Shown one piece after another: positions 25,429 to 37,186 of a DNA stretch of 59,767 nt; positions within the stretch are counted from its first letter, which is position 1; each line of letters opens with the position of its first letter. Source of the DNA: Sphingobacteriaceae bacterium (GTDB lineage Bacteria; Bacillota; Sulfobacillia; Thermaerobacterales; RSA17); NCBI GenBank assembly GCA_035303785.1, contig DATGRI010000028.1:1-59767 (forward strand), in the 5' to 3' direction. The notes beneath the pieces were generated by a model, which ran no database searches, was not told the origin of the DNA, and saw nothing but the letters and a program-made list of their open reading frames with translations. A program made the position numbers and the translations under genes.

Positions 25429-26180
25429 GTGCCCATGGGTCGGGATGTCCTGGAGCTGGCTGCCGGCGGTCTCGCCTTCGGGGCCGTGTACGTCCTTCTC
25501 GCCTTAGGCTTCGCCGCCCTCTATCATTCCCTTCGCATGTTTACCAAGACAGCGGGTTTATTCCTGCCCGTGCTCTTCATCGGGATCCTGGCCGCCCTCC
25601 GTTGGTTCTTTGAGTTGGGGGGAGGCGTGAGGCTCCACTGGCGGCCGTGGCTGGACACTGTTCTGCCTTATGACAAGGCCGCCTTGTCCACACCGTGGGG
25701 CTTGGTTTCCCCGGACCTTTGGCTGACCATAGCCGTGGCCCTGGCAGCCGTGGCCGGGCTGGGCATTGCCCTTAGGCTCTTCCCCTGGGGCACGGCGGTG
25801 CGGGCTTGGCTCATGAGTCCCCCCGGCGCTGTGGAGCACGGCATTGAGGCCCGCCGGCTGGGCTTTTCCCTGCTGGCCGCCGGCGGGGTACTGCTGGCCT
25901 TGGGCTTTGGGGCGGCCGGCATACATGGCACCGTCGAATGGAATTGGGTCACCCTTCTCACCTCCAAAGCCCTGCTGGCAGCGGCCCTGGGCGGCGGGCT
26001 GCGCCGGTACGGGGGTGTGGTCGTCGTGGCGGTGGCCATGGGCTTGCTGGAAGCCTGGCCCCCCGCGGCACCCATCTGGAGCGGCAGTTGGATGATATAC
26101 GTCTTGGCCTTCCTGTTCTTGCTCGGGCGGGGTCTGGCCGCCCGGGCCGTTTCCTGGGGGTCGGCAGGGACGGGCCCGCC

Positions 26181-26184
<4 letters not shown>
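25429..26184 (+). CDS. LivH-like ABC transporter permease (branched-chain amino acid type)
   Basis: A 251-residue integral membrane protein with about seven hydrophobic segments. LELAAGGLAFGAVYVLLALGF near the start and a cytoplasmic loop AVRAWLMSPPGAVEHGIEARRLG in the middle match the LivH pattern, though the sequence is divergent. The GTG at 25429 has a purine-rich site just before it; the ATG at 25435 is an alternative. Its stop overlaps the next gene by four bases (ATGA), so the two permease halves are co-translated. The substrate could be amino acids, urea or short amides. Confidence 0.82.
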
Positions 26185-28685
<2,501 letters not shown>

Positions 28686-28713
28686 CAGCCATTCCTTAAG
28701 GAGTTGAAGATTC

Positions 28714-30036
28714 GTGGGCAACAGCGGATACCGCCCGGGGGGCGGGGGAAGGGCCTCAGGCCCCGGGCGCCTCACCATCGTAGTTCTCATCATCACGGCC
28801 CTGGCTATGCTTCTGGCGGCATGCGGCCAGGGAGGCGGCGGCTCCCCCCAAGAGCAGCCCGGCAACGGGGAGCAGGTCAATGCTGCGGGCCGCGGCCGGC
28901 CCATCAAAATCGGGGTGGTCCTGTCCATAACGGGCCATGCCGGTGCCCAGGGAGAGGCGGCCCGCAATGCAGTGGATCTCCTGCGGGACGAATTTGTCCA
29001 GGCCGGCGGCCGGCCCCTGGAATGGGTTGTGTACGACGACGCCACCGACGCCGGTACGGCCCGGGCGGCGGTGGAGCGGGCCATCATCCACGACGGGGCG
29101 GCGGCGGTCATCTGCTGTTCCACCAGCCACAACACCATGGCCGTCCTGTCCATAATCGAGGATCATGGGGTGCCCCTGTTGACCTTGTCGCCGGTCCTGC
29201 CCCCGGTCCGGCAGGAAGATGGGCCGGCCGATGAGGGTCAACAGGAGGGGAACCGGCCGGCGGACTGGGTTTTCCAAATCCCGCCCGGCGAGGAAGTATT
29301 GATGGAAATCATCGCCCAGCACATGGCCGGCACCGGCGTGGCCAAGGCCGCCTTCCTGGGGGTCAACGACGAGCGGGCCGACCAGGTCCAGGCCGCCTTT
29401 GTGGCAGCCATGGCGGCCCACGAAATTGAAGGGGCGGCCATGGAGCACTTCCGGCGCGGCGACGAGGATTTGGAGGCCCAGTTAACCGCCGTTTCCCTGG
29501 CGGGGGCCGAGGCTTTGGTCCTGTGGGCGCCCGGCGCCTCCGCCGAGAACGTCCACCGGCAGTTGCGGGAACTGGGCATGGCCATGCCCGTCTACCATGC
29601 CCACGGTGAAGCGGGCGGCCCCTTGCCGGCTCCCGGCGAGCCCTTGCTGGCCACCACCTTTGTGCCCGTGGGCAAGCTGACCATGGCCTCCCACCTGGCC
29701 GAAGATGATCCCCAGCGGGAACGGGTAGTGCCCTTCCGGACCCGATACGAAAACCGCTTCGGCGCCGGCAGCGTGAACAGCTTCAGCGGCTACGCCCATG
29801 ACGCCATGCTGCTGGTGTCCACCGCCCTGGCCGAGGTGTTGGCCGAGCCCGGCACCGCCACAAACCCCGGCACCCTGCGCCCCCTGGTGCGGGACGCCTT
29901 GGCCCAACTGGAGGATGTGCCCGGTGTGTCGGGAGTGTTCACCTTCTCGCCCTCAGATGAAAGCCACCGCGGCCTGGACGGCCGGGCAGCCGTCCTGGTG
30001 GGTGTAGGCAGGACCGGCTGGGAACCGGTGCAGTGA
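28714..30036 (+). CDS. LivK-like substrate-binding lipoprotein
   Basis: A 440-residue type I periplasmic-binding-protein fold, exported and lipidated at the cysteine of MLLAAC (about residue 37), after an unusually long Gly-rich N-terminus. The domain opens IKIGVVLSITGHAGAQGEAARNAV, then CCSTSHNTMAV at the ligand pocket, and closes with TALAEVLAEPG and VSGVFTFSPSDESHRG, like branched-chain amino acid and amide receptors. The GTG has an AAGGAG site ten bases upstream. It completes the transporter: receptor, LivH-like permease and the LivM-G-F fusion. Confidence 0.87.
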   Translation: MGNSGYRPGGGGRASGPGRLTIVVLIITALAMLLAACGQGGGGSPQEQPGNGEQVNAAGRGRPIKIGVVLSITGHAGAQGEAARNAVDLLRDEFVQAGGRPLEWVVYDDATDAGTARAAVERAIIHDGAAAVICCSTSHNTMAVLSIIEDHGVPLLTLSPVLPPVRQEDGPADEGQQEGNRPADWVFQIPPGEEVLMEIIAQHMAGTGVAKAAFLGVNDERADQVQAAFVAAMAAHEIEGAAMEHFRRGDEDLEAQLTAVSLAGAEALVLWAPGASAENVHRQLRELGMAMPVYHAHGEAGGPLPAPGEPLLATTFVPVGKLTMASHLAEDDPQRERVVPFRTRYENRFGAGSVNSFSGYAHDAMLLVSTALAEVLAEPGTATNPGTLRPLVRDALAQLEDVPGVSGVFTFSPSDESHRGLDGRAAVLVGVGRTGWEPVQ

Positions 30037-30045
30037 GCTGTTGGG

Positions 30046-31200
30046 CTAGGCCTCGGGCAGGCCTTCCCAATGGGTGGTGACGCCCCGGCGGGCCATTTCC
30101 GCCAGGAAAGCGGCGGGATCCGGCCCCCCGGGGGCTTCGGGGGCAAAAACGCCGCGCCGGGTGATCTTCTCCCGGCCGATCCACAAGACGGCCACGGCGG
30201 CGGGCACCGAGGTCAGATCGGCCATGGTGGCCATGGAGGTGGCCCGGATGGTGACGGGCCGGCCGTCCTTGCGGCCGGTGACCACCACGGTGTAGCCGCT
30301 CATGTCGCCGGGCGGCGCGCCGATGGGCTGCAATAAAGGAACGGAATACTTCAGCACGGGCCACAACAAATCCCGGCGCCGGTGGGTTCCCGCCAGGCCG
30401 GACCGGCCGATGACCACGGCCAGCCAGTTCAGCACCGGCTCCGGCAGGCCGCCCTTGACGGTTACCGTGCCAACGCCCGGGATGTAGCGGGGAATGGTCA
30501 CCGTCTCGGGATGGCTCACGTGCCGGACCGTTACAGGCCCCACGGGGTCGGGGAAGGTAATCCGCTCCGGCTCGCTGCCCGCCGGGATGGGCACGGGCTG
30601 CCCGTCCCTGACGATGACGGCCTGGCCGGAAAAGGTGTGCAGGACGTGGAACACCACGGCCTTGCCCACACCCCCGGCGGAACTGCCCACCCAGGCGATG
30701 TGGATGGCATCAACCTCATCCAGGTGGTCTACGGCGTGGCGGGCGGCCAGGTTGGTCAGCCCCGGCGTCCAGCCCATTCCGGTCAAAACAGTGATGCCGG
30801 CAGCCCGGGCCTCCTCGTCCAGGGGCAGCACCTTTGCCACCGCGTCGGCGTCGTCGCACAGGCTGACGTAGGAGCGGCCCACAGCCAGGGCCGCCCGCAC
30901 CAGGGGCTCCTCCAGCAGGTAGGCGGGGCCGGCGGCATTGAGAATGATGTCGTGGTCCGCCATCAGCCGCCGGACGGCCTCCCGGTCGGCCAGGTCCACG
31001 GTCGCCAGCGGCAGTTCGGCCCCCTGGCCGTCCGCCAGACCGGCGGCCCTTTGGGCAGCGGCGGCCTGCTCCCGCACCTGCCGGCCGGCAGCCTCGTTCC
31101 GGCCGGCGATGGTCACCCGCTCCACCGCCGCCTCAGGGGCCAGTTCCATTACGGCCCGCCGGCCCATCAAGCCGGTGCCGCCCAGGACCAACACCTTCAT
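30046..31200 (-). CDS. Saccharopine dehydrogenase family oxidoreductase
   Basis: A 384-residue NAD(P)-dependent protein with an N-terminal Rossmann fold (VLVLGGTGLMGRRAV at residues 3-17; VTIAGRN for the cofactor ribose) and a saccharopine-dehydrogenase-like C-terminal domain starting VLTGMGWTPGLTNL. Members include lysine-6-dehydrogenase and carboxynorspermidine-type enzymes; the substrate cannot be assigned. It converges with the livK-like gene, nine bases apart. I use the ATG at 31200; an in-frame ATG lies at 31224. Confidence 0.8.
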   Translation of the reverse strand: MKVLVLGGTGLMGRRAVMELAPEAAVERVTIAGRNEAAGRQVREQAAAAQRAAGLADGQGAELPLATVDLADREAVRRLMADHDIILNAAGPAYLLEEPLVRAALAVGRSYVSLCDDADAVAKVLPLDEEARAAGITVLTGMGWTPGLTNLAARHAVDHLDEVDAIHIAWVGSSAGGVGKAVVFHVLHTFSGQAVIVRDGQPVPIPAGSEPERITFPDPVGPVTVRHVSHPETVTIPRYIPGVGTVTVKGGLPEPVLNWLAVVIGRSGLAGTHRRRDLLWPVLKYSVPLLQPIGAPPGDMSGYTVVVTGRKDGRPVTIRATSMATMADLTSVPAAVAVLWIGREKITRRGVFAPEAPGGPDPAAFLAEMARRGVTTHWEGLPEA

Positions 31201-31362
31201 CCTGCCACCACCAAGGCTGTCCATTTTTCTGTCCCGATGGAATCATACCGAATATACAACATGGGTAGAGAGCCAGGTTTTCAAGGCCCAAATACCTGTT
31301 ATAAATTATTGGGTAGTCATTTTTGGGCCGCATGCCCACAAGGGCCTAGACGGAGGGATTTC

Positions 31363-32679
31363 GTGTCGGATACAGCAGTGTGGTCGGCCTTGGGCTTGGA
31401 GCAGCCGGTGGAGAGAAAGCCGGTGCTGGACCAGCCCGTGCTGGTGCAAAAATTCGGAGGCACTTCCGTCCACGGACCCGAACGGGTGCGCAGGGCCGCC
31501 CAGCGGGCCCTGGCCGCCCGGCAGAAGGGCTACGCCGTGGTGATGGTGGTGTCGGCCCCGGGCAAGATGACCGATGAATTGCTGGCCCAAGCCCGGGAAC
31601 TTCATCCCCGGCCCAGCCGCCGGGAATTGGACGTTCTCTTGTCCACCGGGGAGCAGATTTCCATCGCCCTCATGGCCATGGCCCTGGAAGCCCTGGGGCA
31701 GCCGGCCCTGTCTCTGACCGGCCTGCAGGCAGGCATCAAAACCGATGACAACCACGGCAACGCCCGCATTCTAGAGGTGGATGCCCGGCGCATCATCGAA
31801 GCGCTCCAAGAAGGGCGGGTAGTGGTGGTGGCCGGCTTCCAAGGGGTGGACTCGGGCCTGGACATCACCACCCTGGGCCGGGGCGGCTCCGACTTGACGG
31901 CCGTAGCCCTGGCCGCCGCCTTGGGGGCCGAAGCGTGCGAGATATATACAGACGTGGACGGGGTTTTCACCGCCGATCCCCGGGTGGTGCCCGATGCCCG
32001 GCCCTTGGCCGTCATCACCCCCGAAGAGATGCTGGAACTGGCCAGCCTGGGGGCGCAGGTGCTCCAGCCCCGTTCCGTGGAATACGCCATGCGCCTGAAC
32101 GTGCCGCTGGTGGTGCGCTCCGCCTTCGGCGACGGACCGGGCACCCAGATACGGAGGGACGCCTACGTGAACGACATGCCCGTAGTTTCGGGTGTTACTT
32201 GCGACAAGAATACGGCCAAGATCGCGGTGTTGGGCGTGCCCGACCAGCCCGGCGTGGCCTTTGCCCTGTTCAAAGCAGTAGCCGACCGCAACATCAACGT
32301 AGACCTCATCATCCAGACGGCCAGCCGCAACGGCCGGGCCGACATGTCCTTCACAGTGCCCGACGAAGACTTCGAAGCGGCCCGGGAAGCCGCCGAGCAG
32401 GTGGCCGCCGACCTGGGAGCCGAAGGCGTATCGGGCTCCCGGGATATCGCCAAAGTATCTGTAGTAGGCGCCGGCATGATGAACACTCCCGGCGTGGCCG
32501 CCCAGATCTTCGGCGCTCTGGGCGAAGCCGGCATCAACATCGAGATGATCGGCTGCTCGGAAATAAAGGTCTCCTGCGTGGTGGCCCGGGAAGAGGCGGA
32601 AAGGGCGGTGCGCACCCTGCACAGCGCCTTCAATTTGGACCGCCCCCGGCTGCAGCAGGCGGGCGAAGCCTCGGACTGA
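31363..32679 (+). CDS. lysC: Aspartate kinase
   Basis: First enzyme of the aspartate family pathway (Lys, Met, Thr, diaminopimelate). The kinase domain has VQKFGGTSVHG near residue 28, the LSTGEQISIALMA segment and TLGRGGSDLTAVALA for nucleotide binding; two C-terminal ACT domains follow (residues ~290-430), with GVAFALFKAVADRNINVD and GVAAQIFGALGEAGINIEM. The total of 438 residues fits monofunctional Bacillus-type enzymes, but no internal beta-subunit start was evident. The GTG at 31363 has CGGAGGG five bases upstream; a longer frame from 30382 is a shadow of the neighbouring gene. The roughly 130-base leader is AT-rich, but I could not recognise a lysine riboswitch. Confidence 0.93.
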   Translation: MSDTAVWSALGLEQPVERKPVLDQPVLVQKFGGTSVHGPERVRRAAQRALAARQKGYAVVMVVSAPGKMTDELLAQARELHPRPSRRELDVLLSTGEQISIALMAMALEALGQPALSLTGLQAGIKTDDNHGNARILEVDARRIIEALQEGRVVVVAGFQGVDSGLDITTLGRGGSDLTAVALAAALGAEACEIYTDVDGVFTADPRVVPDARPLAVITPEEMLELASLGAQVLQPRSVEYAMRLNVPLVVRSAFGDGPGTQIRRDAYVNDMPVVSGVTCDKNTAKIAVLGVPDQPGVAFALFKAVADRNINVDLIIQTASRNGRADMSFTVPDEDFEAAREAAEQVAADLGAEGVSGSRDIAKVSVVGAGMMNTPGVAAQIFGALGEAGINIEMIGCSEIKVSCVVAREEAERAVRTLHSAFNLDRPRLQQAGEASD

Positions 32680-32730
32680 CCCGCACCGGCCTATATAACG
32701 GCCATGGCCCATTAGGATGGGGGGTACCGG

Positions 32731-33798
32731 TTGGAAGAGCATTCGCGTCGTTTTCTCCGAGAACTTTTGACGGCCATCAGCCCTTCGGGCTACGAGGAGG
32801 AGGCTGCGGCGGTCATCAAGGCCGAAGCAGCCGCTTTTGCTGATGAAGTGCTGGTGGACGTCCACGGCAACGTCACCGTGGTAGTCAACAAGGGGGGCGG
32901 CCCCCGGGTGATGCTGGCCGGCCACATGGACGAGATCGGCCTGCAGGTGACCAACATCGACGACAGGGGCTTCCTGCGCTTCACCACCATCGGCGGGTGG
33001 GACCCGCAGATTCCCCAAGGCCAGCGGGTATGGGTGAAGACGGCCGGGGGCCGGATTCCCGGCGTCATCGGCAAGAAGGCCATCCACCTGCTGCGGGGCG
33101 AAGCCCGCAAGAAAGTCGTAGACTTCAACGACATGTGGATCGACATCGGCGCCCGGAACGGGGAAGAGGCCCGATCCAAAGTGGCGGTGGGCGACTGCGC
33201 CGTCCTGGCCCACGATTACATGGAACTGGGCAACGATCTGTTCACCGCCCGGGGCATCGACAACCGGGCCGGGGCCTTCGTGGTCATGGAGGCGGCCCGC
33301 CGCCTGGCGGAAATGGACATCCAGGCGGAAGTCCACGCCGTGGCCACGGTCCAGGAGGAAATCGGCCTCCGGGGCGCCGTCACCAGCGGCTACCGCATCC
33401 AGCCGGATGTGGCCATCGCCGTGGACGTGACCCACGCCACCGACGACCCCGGCATGAAAAACGATCGGGAGCGCATGGGGGACATCCGGCTGGGGGGCGG
33501 CCCCGTCATCACCCGGGGCCCCAACGTAAATCCCCGCCTTTTCGACTTGATCACCCAAGTGGCCGGGGAGGAAGGCATTCCCCTGGGGGTGGAGGCGGAG
33601 CCCAGGGGGACGCCCACCGACGCCAACGTGCTCCAGTTGGCCCGGGGCGGCACCGCCACGGCCCTCATTTCCATACCCAATCGCTACATGCACACCCCGG
33701 TGGAGATGGCCAGCCTGAAGGATCTGGCCTGGCTGTACCAGCTGCTGGCGGCCACCGTGGCCCGCATCGGCCCCGGCACTTCCTTCATCCCCTGGTAA
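32731..33798 (+). CDS. M42 family glutamyl aminopeptidase
   Basis: A 355-residue dinuclear-metal aminopeptidase of the M42 (PepA/CelM/YsdC) family. Metal and catalytic motifs in order: AGHMDEIGL (His), IDNRAGAF (bridging Asp), VQEEIGLRGA (catalytic and metal Glu), VDVTHATD (Asp) and PNRYMHTPVE (His). These proteins form large tetrahedral cytoplasmic assemblies that trim peptides. The TTG start follows a GGATGGGGGG stretch. The 3' end overlaps the convergent TPP enzyme by 14 bases. Confidence 0.92.
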   Translation: MEEHSRRFLRELLTAISPSGYEEEAAAVIKAEAAAFADEVLVDVHGNVTVVVNKGGGPRVMLAGHMDEIGLQVTNIDDRGFLRFTTIGGWDPQIPQGQRVWVKTAGGRIPGVIGKKAIHLLRGEARKKVVDFNDMWIDIGARNGEEARSKVAVGDCAVLAHDYMELGNDLFTARGIDNRAGAFVVMEAARRLAEMDIQAEVHAVATVQEEIGLRGAVTSGYRIQPDVAIAVDVTHATDDPGMKNDRERMGDIRLGGGPVITRGPNVNPRLFDLITQVAGEEGIPLGVEAEPRGTPTDANVLQLARGGTATALISIPNRYMHTPVEMASLKDLAWLYQLLAATVARIGPGTSFIPW

Positions 33799-35494
33799 GC
33801 CAGGCCGCCTGCTCCGCCAGAGAGGGCGGCTGGGGCTTGAGGGTTCCCTGGGGCCGGGGCACTTGGGGCATGAGGGGCTGGGTGTCCACATCGATGACGG
33901 TGGGCATCCCGCTCCCCAGGGCCCGGCGCAGCACCGGCGGCAGGTCCTGGGCCTTGTCCACGGCAAAACCCTCGGCGCCGCAGCAGCGGGCGAAGGCGGC
34001 GAAGTCGGGGTTGTGGAGGGACACGCCGAAGGGCTCCAGGCCGGTCCGCACCTGGGTGTGTCCTTCCTGGGCCAGGGTCCGGTTGTTGAGGATGATCACC
34101 GTGATGGGCAGCCGGTAGGCGGCGGCGGTGGCCAGTTCCGCCATGGTCATGGCGAAGCCCCCATCGCCCACCACGGCCACCACTTGCCGCCGGGGAGCCG
34201 CCAGGGCGGCGGCGATGGCCGCCGGCAGGCCGAAGCCCATGCTCCGCCAGTTGCCCGACAGCAGCACATGCTGGTGCCGGGCCTGGAACAGCCTTGCCAC
34301 CCAGAAGGTGTTTTCCCCCACATCAAGACAGAGGATTGCATCGGGCGCCACCGCTTCCGTCAAGGCCGCCATGACCTGCCGTGGGCTCACCCCGCCCCGG
34401 GGCGCTCCCATTCCGTTGCCGGCCAAAGGCGCTTCCCCTAGAGCGGTGCCCTGGTCGGAGGCAAGGCTGGCGCTCAAGGCGGCCTTCAGCCGGTCAATGG
34501 TTTGCCGCCATTGATCTTTACGGGTTCCCCGCACCCGGCCCAGCAGCAAGGAAAGCACCCGGCCGGCATCCCCGGCCAAGCCCACGTCGGCGGGGAAGGT
34601 CAGGCCCAGGTTGGGCCGGTGGTGGTCGATCTGGATGAAGCGGGCGTCGGGTACGTATTCGGGCTGCCACCAGGTGGAGCCGATGACCAGGACCACGTCG
34701 GCCTGGGCGAAGGCCTCGGCCGCCATGGGGGTGCCGAAGTGGCCGATGACGCCCAAATTGCGGGGATGGGCCGCGGGAATTACGCCCATGGCGGGGATGG
34801 TGTGGATGATGGCAGCGTCCAGTTTTTCCGCCAGGTCCAGCACCGGCGCCGTCTGCCCCCGGGCGCCCTGGCCCACAAACAGGAGGGGCCGCTGGGCCCC
34901 GTCCAGCAATGCCGCGGCGTCGGCCAGGGACTGGGGGCCCGGCTCGGGCCGTTCCGTCAGATAGGCGGGGCGGCGCCTGACCGGCCCGGGGGCCGGCCGC
35001 ATCTGCAGGTCCACGGGCAGGCCCAGGCGGGCCGCGCCGGGCACCGACACCGCCCGGCGCATGGCGGCGTACAAGATTTCCGGCAGCTGCTCCGGCGCCG
35101 CCAGGGTATGGTTGAAGCATACAGCATCCTGGTAGAGCAGATCCTGGTTGATGGCCTGGGGCCAGCGGGTGCCCATGAGGCGGGTTTCCACCTGGCCCGT
35201 CAAGGCCAGGAGGGGCACCCGGTCCATGTGGGCGTCGTACACCCCGTTCAGCAGGTGGACCGACGCCGGCCCCGCCTCGGCCATGCACACCCCCAGCCGG
35301 CCCGTCAACTTGGCGTAGGCCGAGGCCATGAAGGCTGCTCCTTCTTCGTGGCGGGTCCCCACATAGCGCACCCGGCCCTGCCTGCGCAAAGCCTCCAATA
35401 AGGGGATTACGGTATCGCCCGCCAGGCCGAAAACGAACTCGCTCCCCCAGGCGGCTATTTGCTGCACCACGTATTCGGCCACAGTCGTCGTCAC
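33785..35494 (-). CDS. TPP-dependent enzyme, pyruvate oxidase/dehydrogenase (PoxB)-like
   Basis: A 569-residue ThDP enzyme of the POX/ALS family. The activating glutamate is in RHEEGAAFMASAYAK (about residue 50), followed by HLLNGVYDAHMDRVPLLALTGQ, typical of PoxB-type enzymes; the FAD/central domain spans 190-330; the ThDP-Mg motif is GDGGFAMTMAELA to VIILNN (about residues 430-460). It differs clearly from the acetolactate synthase at 44-46 kb. Pyruvate decarboxylation with quinone or oxygen as acceptor is the best guess, but other 2-oxoacids are possible. Start at the GTG 35494, five bases after GGAGGAGGGA; the longer frame to 36148 runs into the divergent neighbour. Confidence 0.83.
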   Translation of the reverse strand: MTTTVAEYVVQQIAAWGSEFVFGLAGDTVIPLLEALRRQGRVRYVGTRHEEGAAFMASAYAKLTGRLGVCMAEAGPASVHLLNGVYDAHMDRVPLLALTGQVETRLMGTRWPQAINQDLLYQDAVCFNHTLAAPEQLPEILYAAMRRAVSVPGAARLGLPVDLQMRPAPGPVRRRPAYLTERPEPGPQSLADAAALLDGAQRPLLFVGQGARGQTAPVLDLAEKLDAAIIHTIPAMGVIPAAHPRNLGVIGHFGTPMAAEAFAQADVVLVIGSTWWQPEYVPDARFIQIDHHRPNLGLTFPADVGLAGDAGRVLSLLLGRVRGTRKDQWRQTIDRLKAALSASLASDQGTALGEAPLAGNGMGAPRGGVSPRQVMAALTEAVAPDAILCLDVGENTFWVARLFQARHQHVLLSGNWRSMGFGLPAAIAAALAAPRRQVVAVVGDGGFAMTMAELATAAAYRLPITVIILNNRTLAQEGHTQVRTGLEPFGVSLHNPDFAAFARCCGAEGFAVDKAQDLPPVLRRALGSGMPTVIDVDTQPLMPQVPRPQGTLKPQPPSLAEQAAWLTRG

Positions 35495-35686
35495 TGCCGT
35501 CCCTCCTCCCGGGGCCAACCCCTGACCCCTTCGGTAGACTGTCCGGCCCCCGGCCTCCTTACCCGCCTTAAACCTCCATCTCGGCTGTCGACCCTGTCCC
35601 TGCATGAAGAAGGCGGGCGTGAAGCAGACTGGTGCCTGACGGCAACCGCCGGCCGGCACGGCCGGCAATGGAGGAGGGGGTTCATT

Positions 35687-37114
35687 GTGGGGATGATGGC
35701 CGCCTTGGGCCGGTGGATGGCCAACGCCTTGTCCGACAGTCTCATGCGCCGGTTGTTGACGGAGCCTTATCCCGAGAGCGTCTTCTCCATGCTGCCCATC
35801 TTGAACAAAGTGCAGATGATCAACTTCGTCGAAACGGGGATGCGGGCCCATAAAGGCAAGCCCATCTCCCGGCCCCTGGGCAGCCCCGTCATCTTGTCGG
35901 AATGGCACAAGATCTTGCTGAATCCCGTCCACTTGTTCCGCATGCCGACCCCGGACCAGGTGCAAATCGACACCAAGACCGTCATCGGCCCCCGGGCTGC
36001 CAAGCCCCTGGAGACGAAAATTCCCATCCTCATCAGCGGCATGTCCTACGGGGGCGCCCTCAGCTTGGAGATGAAGGTGGCCCTGGCCCGGGGGGCCGCC
36101 ATGGCCGGCACCGCCACCAACACGGGGGAGGCGCCCCTGGTGCCCCAAGAGCGGCAGGCGGCCAAGTTCCTCATCGGCCAGTACAACCGGGGCGGCTGGC
36201 TGAACAATGATGACGACCTGAGCAAGCTGGACGCCATCGAAATCCAGTTGGGGCAGGGGGCCCAGGCTTCCTCGCCCATGCGCACCCCTTCATGGATGAC
36301 GGGCCCCAACTACCGGCAGTTGTACGGCTTAAAAGACGGGGAGGACGCCGTCATCCACAGCCGCCTGCCGGGGGTGGAATCCGCCGATGATTTCATCCGC
36401 CTGGTGCGGCGCCTGCGGGAAACCCACGGGGTGCCGGTGGGGCTGAAAATCGCCGCCACCCACCATTTGGAGCGGGAACTGGCCATCGCCCTTAGGGCGG
36501 GCATCGACTACTTCGTGGTGGATGGGGCCGAGGCCGGCACCCACGGCGGGCCGCCCATCCTCCAGGACGACGTGGGCCTGCCCACCCTTCACGCCCTGGC
36601 CCGCACCGTACGCTATCTGGAGGATCAGGGGGTCAAGAACCAAATCAGCGTCATCGCCGCCGGCGGCCTGGTGTCGCCGGGGCATTTCCTCAAGGCCCTG
36701 GCCTTGGGGGCCGACGCCGTCTACATCGGCACCCTGGCCCTGCTGGCCGCCCTTCACACCCAGATCAACAAGGCGGCGCCCACGGAGCCGGCCGTCCAAG
36801 TGGCCTTGTACACCGGCCGCTTCACCGAAGATTTGGATCAAGAGGCGGCGGCTCAGGATTTGTACCGTTATCTCCAGGCGGCGGTGAAGGAGATGACCAT
36901 CACCCTCTACAGCCTGGGCAAGGGCTCGATCAAGGAAGTGAACCGGGAGGATTTGTGCACTACCGACCCCTTGCTGGCTCGGGTGTGCCGCATCGATTAC
37001 GCCGGCTTCCCGCCCGGCGACGCCCAAGGTCTGGCGGCCGGCAACGGCGTTCCCGGCCAAGGCCGCCGCATCCCCGCTCCGGCGGGCGCCGGCGCCCCGT
37101 CCCAGCCCCGTTAA
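35687..37114 (+). CDS. Stand-alone glutamate synthase FMN-binding domain protein
   Basis: A 475-residue protein equivalent to the central FMN/synthase domain of GltB (TIM barrel), with no glutaminase domain. Visible: ISGMSYGGALS near residue 115-125, GEAPLVPQER, EIQLGQGAQAS, GLKIAATHHLE, the VDGAEAGTHGGPP phosphate and substrate loop, and ADAVYIGTLALLAALH. The iron-sulfur cysteines cannot be mapped with confidence (CTTD and VCRIDYAG near the end). Such proteins are often archaeal-type glutamate synthases or uncharacterised FMN oxidoreductases. GTG start nine bases after GAGGAGG. Divergent from the PoxB-like gene with 192 bases between. Confidence 0.82.
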   Translation: MGMMAALGRWMANALSDSLMRRLLTEPYPESVFSMLPILNKVQMINFVETGMRAHKGKPISRPLGSPVILSEWHKILLNPVHLFRMPTPDQVQIDTKTVIGPRAAKPLETKIPILISGMSYGGALSLEMKVALARGAAMAGTATNTGEAPLVPQERQAAKFLIGQYNRGGWLNNDDDLSKLDAIEIQLGQGAQASSPMRTPSWMTGPNYRQLYGLKDGEDAVIHSRLPGVESADDFIRLVRRLRETHGVPVGLKIAATHHLERELAIALRAGIDYFVVDGAEAGTHGGPPILQDDVGLPTLHALARTVRYLEDQGVKNQISVIAAGGLVSPGHFLKALALGADAVYIGTLALLAALHTQINKAAPTEPAVQVALYTGRFTEDLDQEAAAQDLYRYLQAAVKEMTITLYSLGKGSIKEVNREDLCTTDPLLARVCRIDYAGFPPGDAQGLAAGNGVPGQGRRIPAPAGAGAPSQPR

Positions 37115-37186
37115 TCCTGCAGGAATAGAGCCCCCCGGCCGGGAAGTCAGCCACCGTCATCGTCCACTATTTTGGGGGAGGATCTG

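Noticed and set aside
30382-31362. Upstream extension of the aspartate kinase frame
   Set aside because: It lies over the convergent saccharopine-dehydrogenase-like gene and lacks domain similarity; the GTG at 31363 has a good ribosome site right before the kinase domain.
31225-31362. Lysine riboswitch ahead of lysC
   Set aside because: The leader is AT-rich and has some pairing, but the L-box conserved blocks were not found and it is short for that class.
35495-36148. N-terminal extension of the PoxB-like enzyme
   Set aside because: It runs through the divergent glutamate-synthase-like gene; the GTG at 35494 has a strong ribosome site and gives the expected length.
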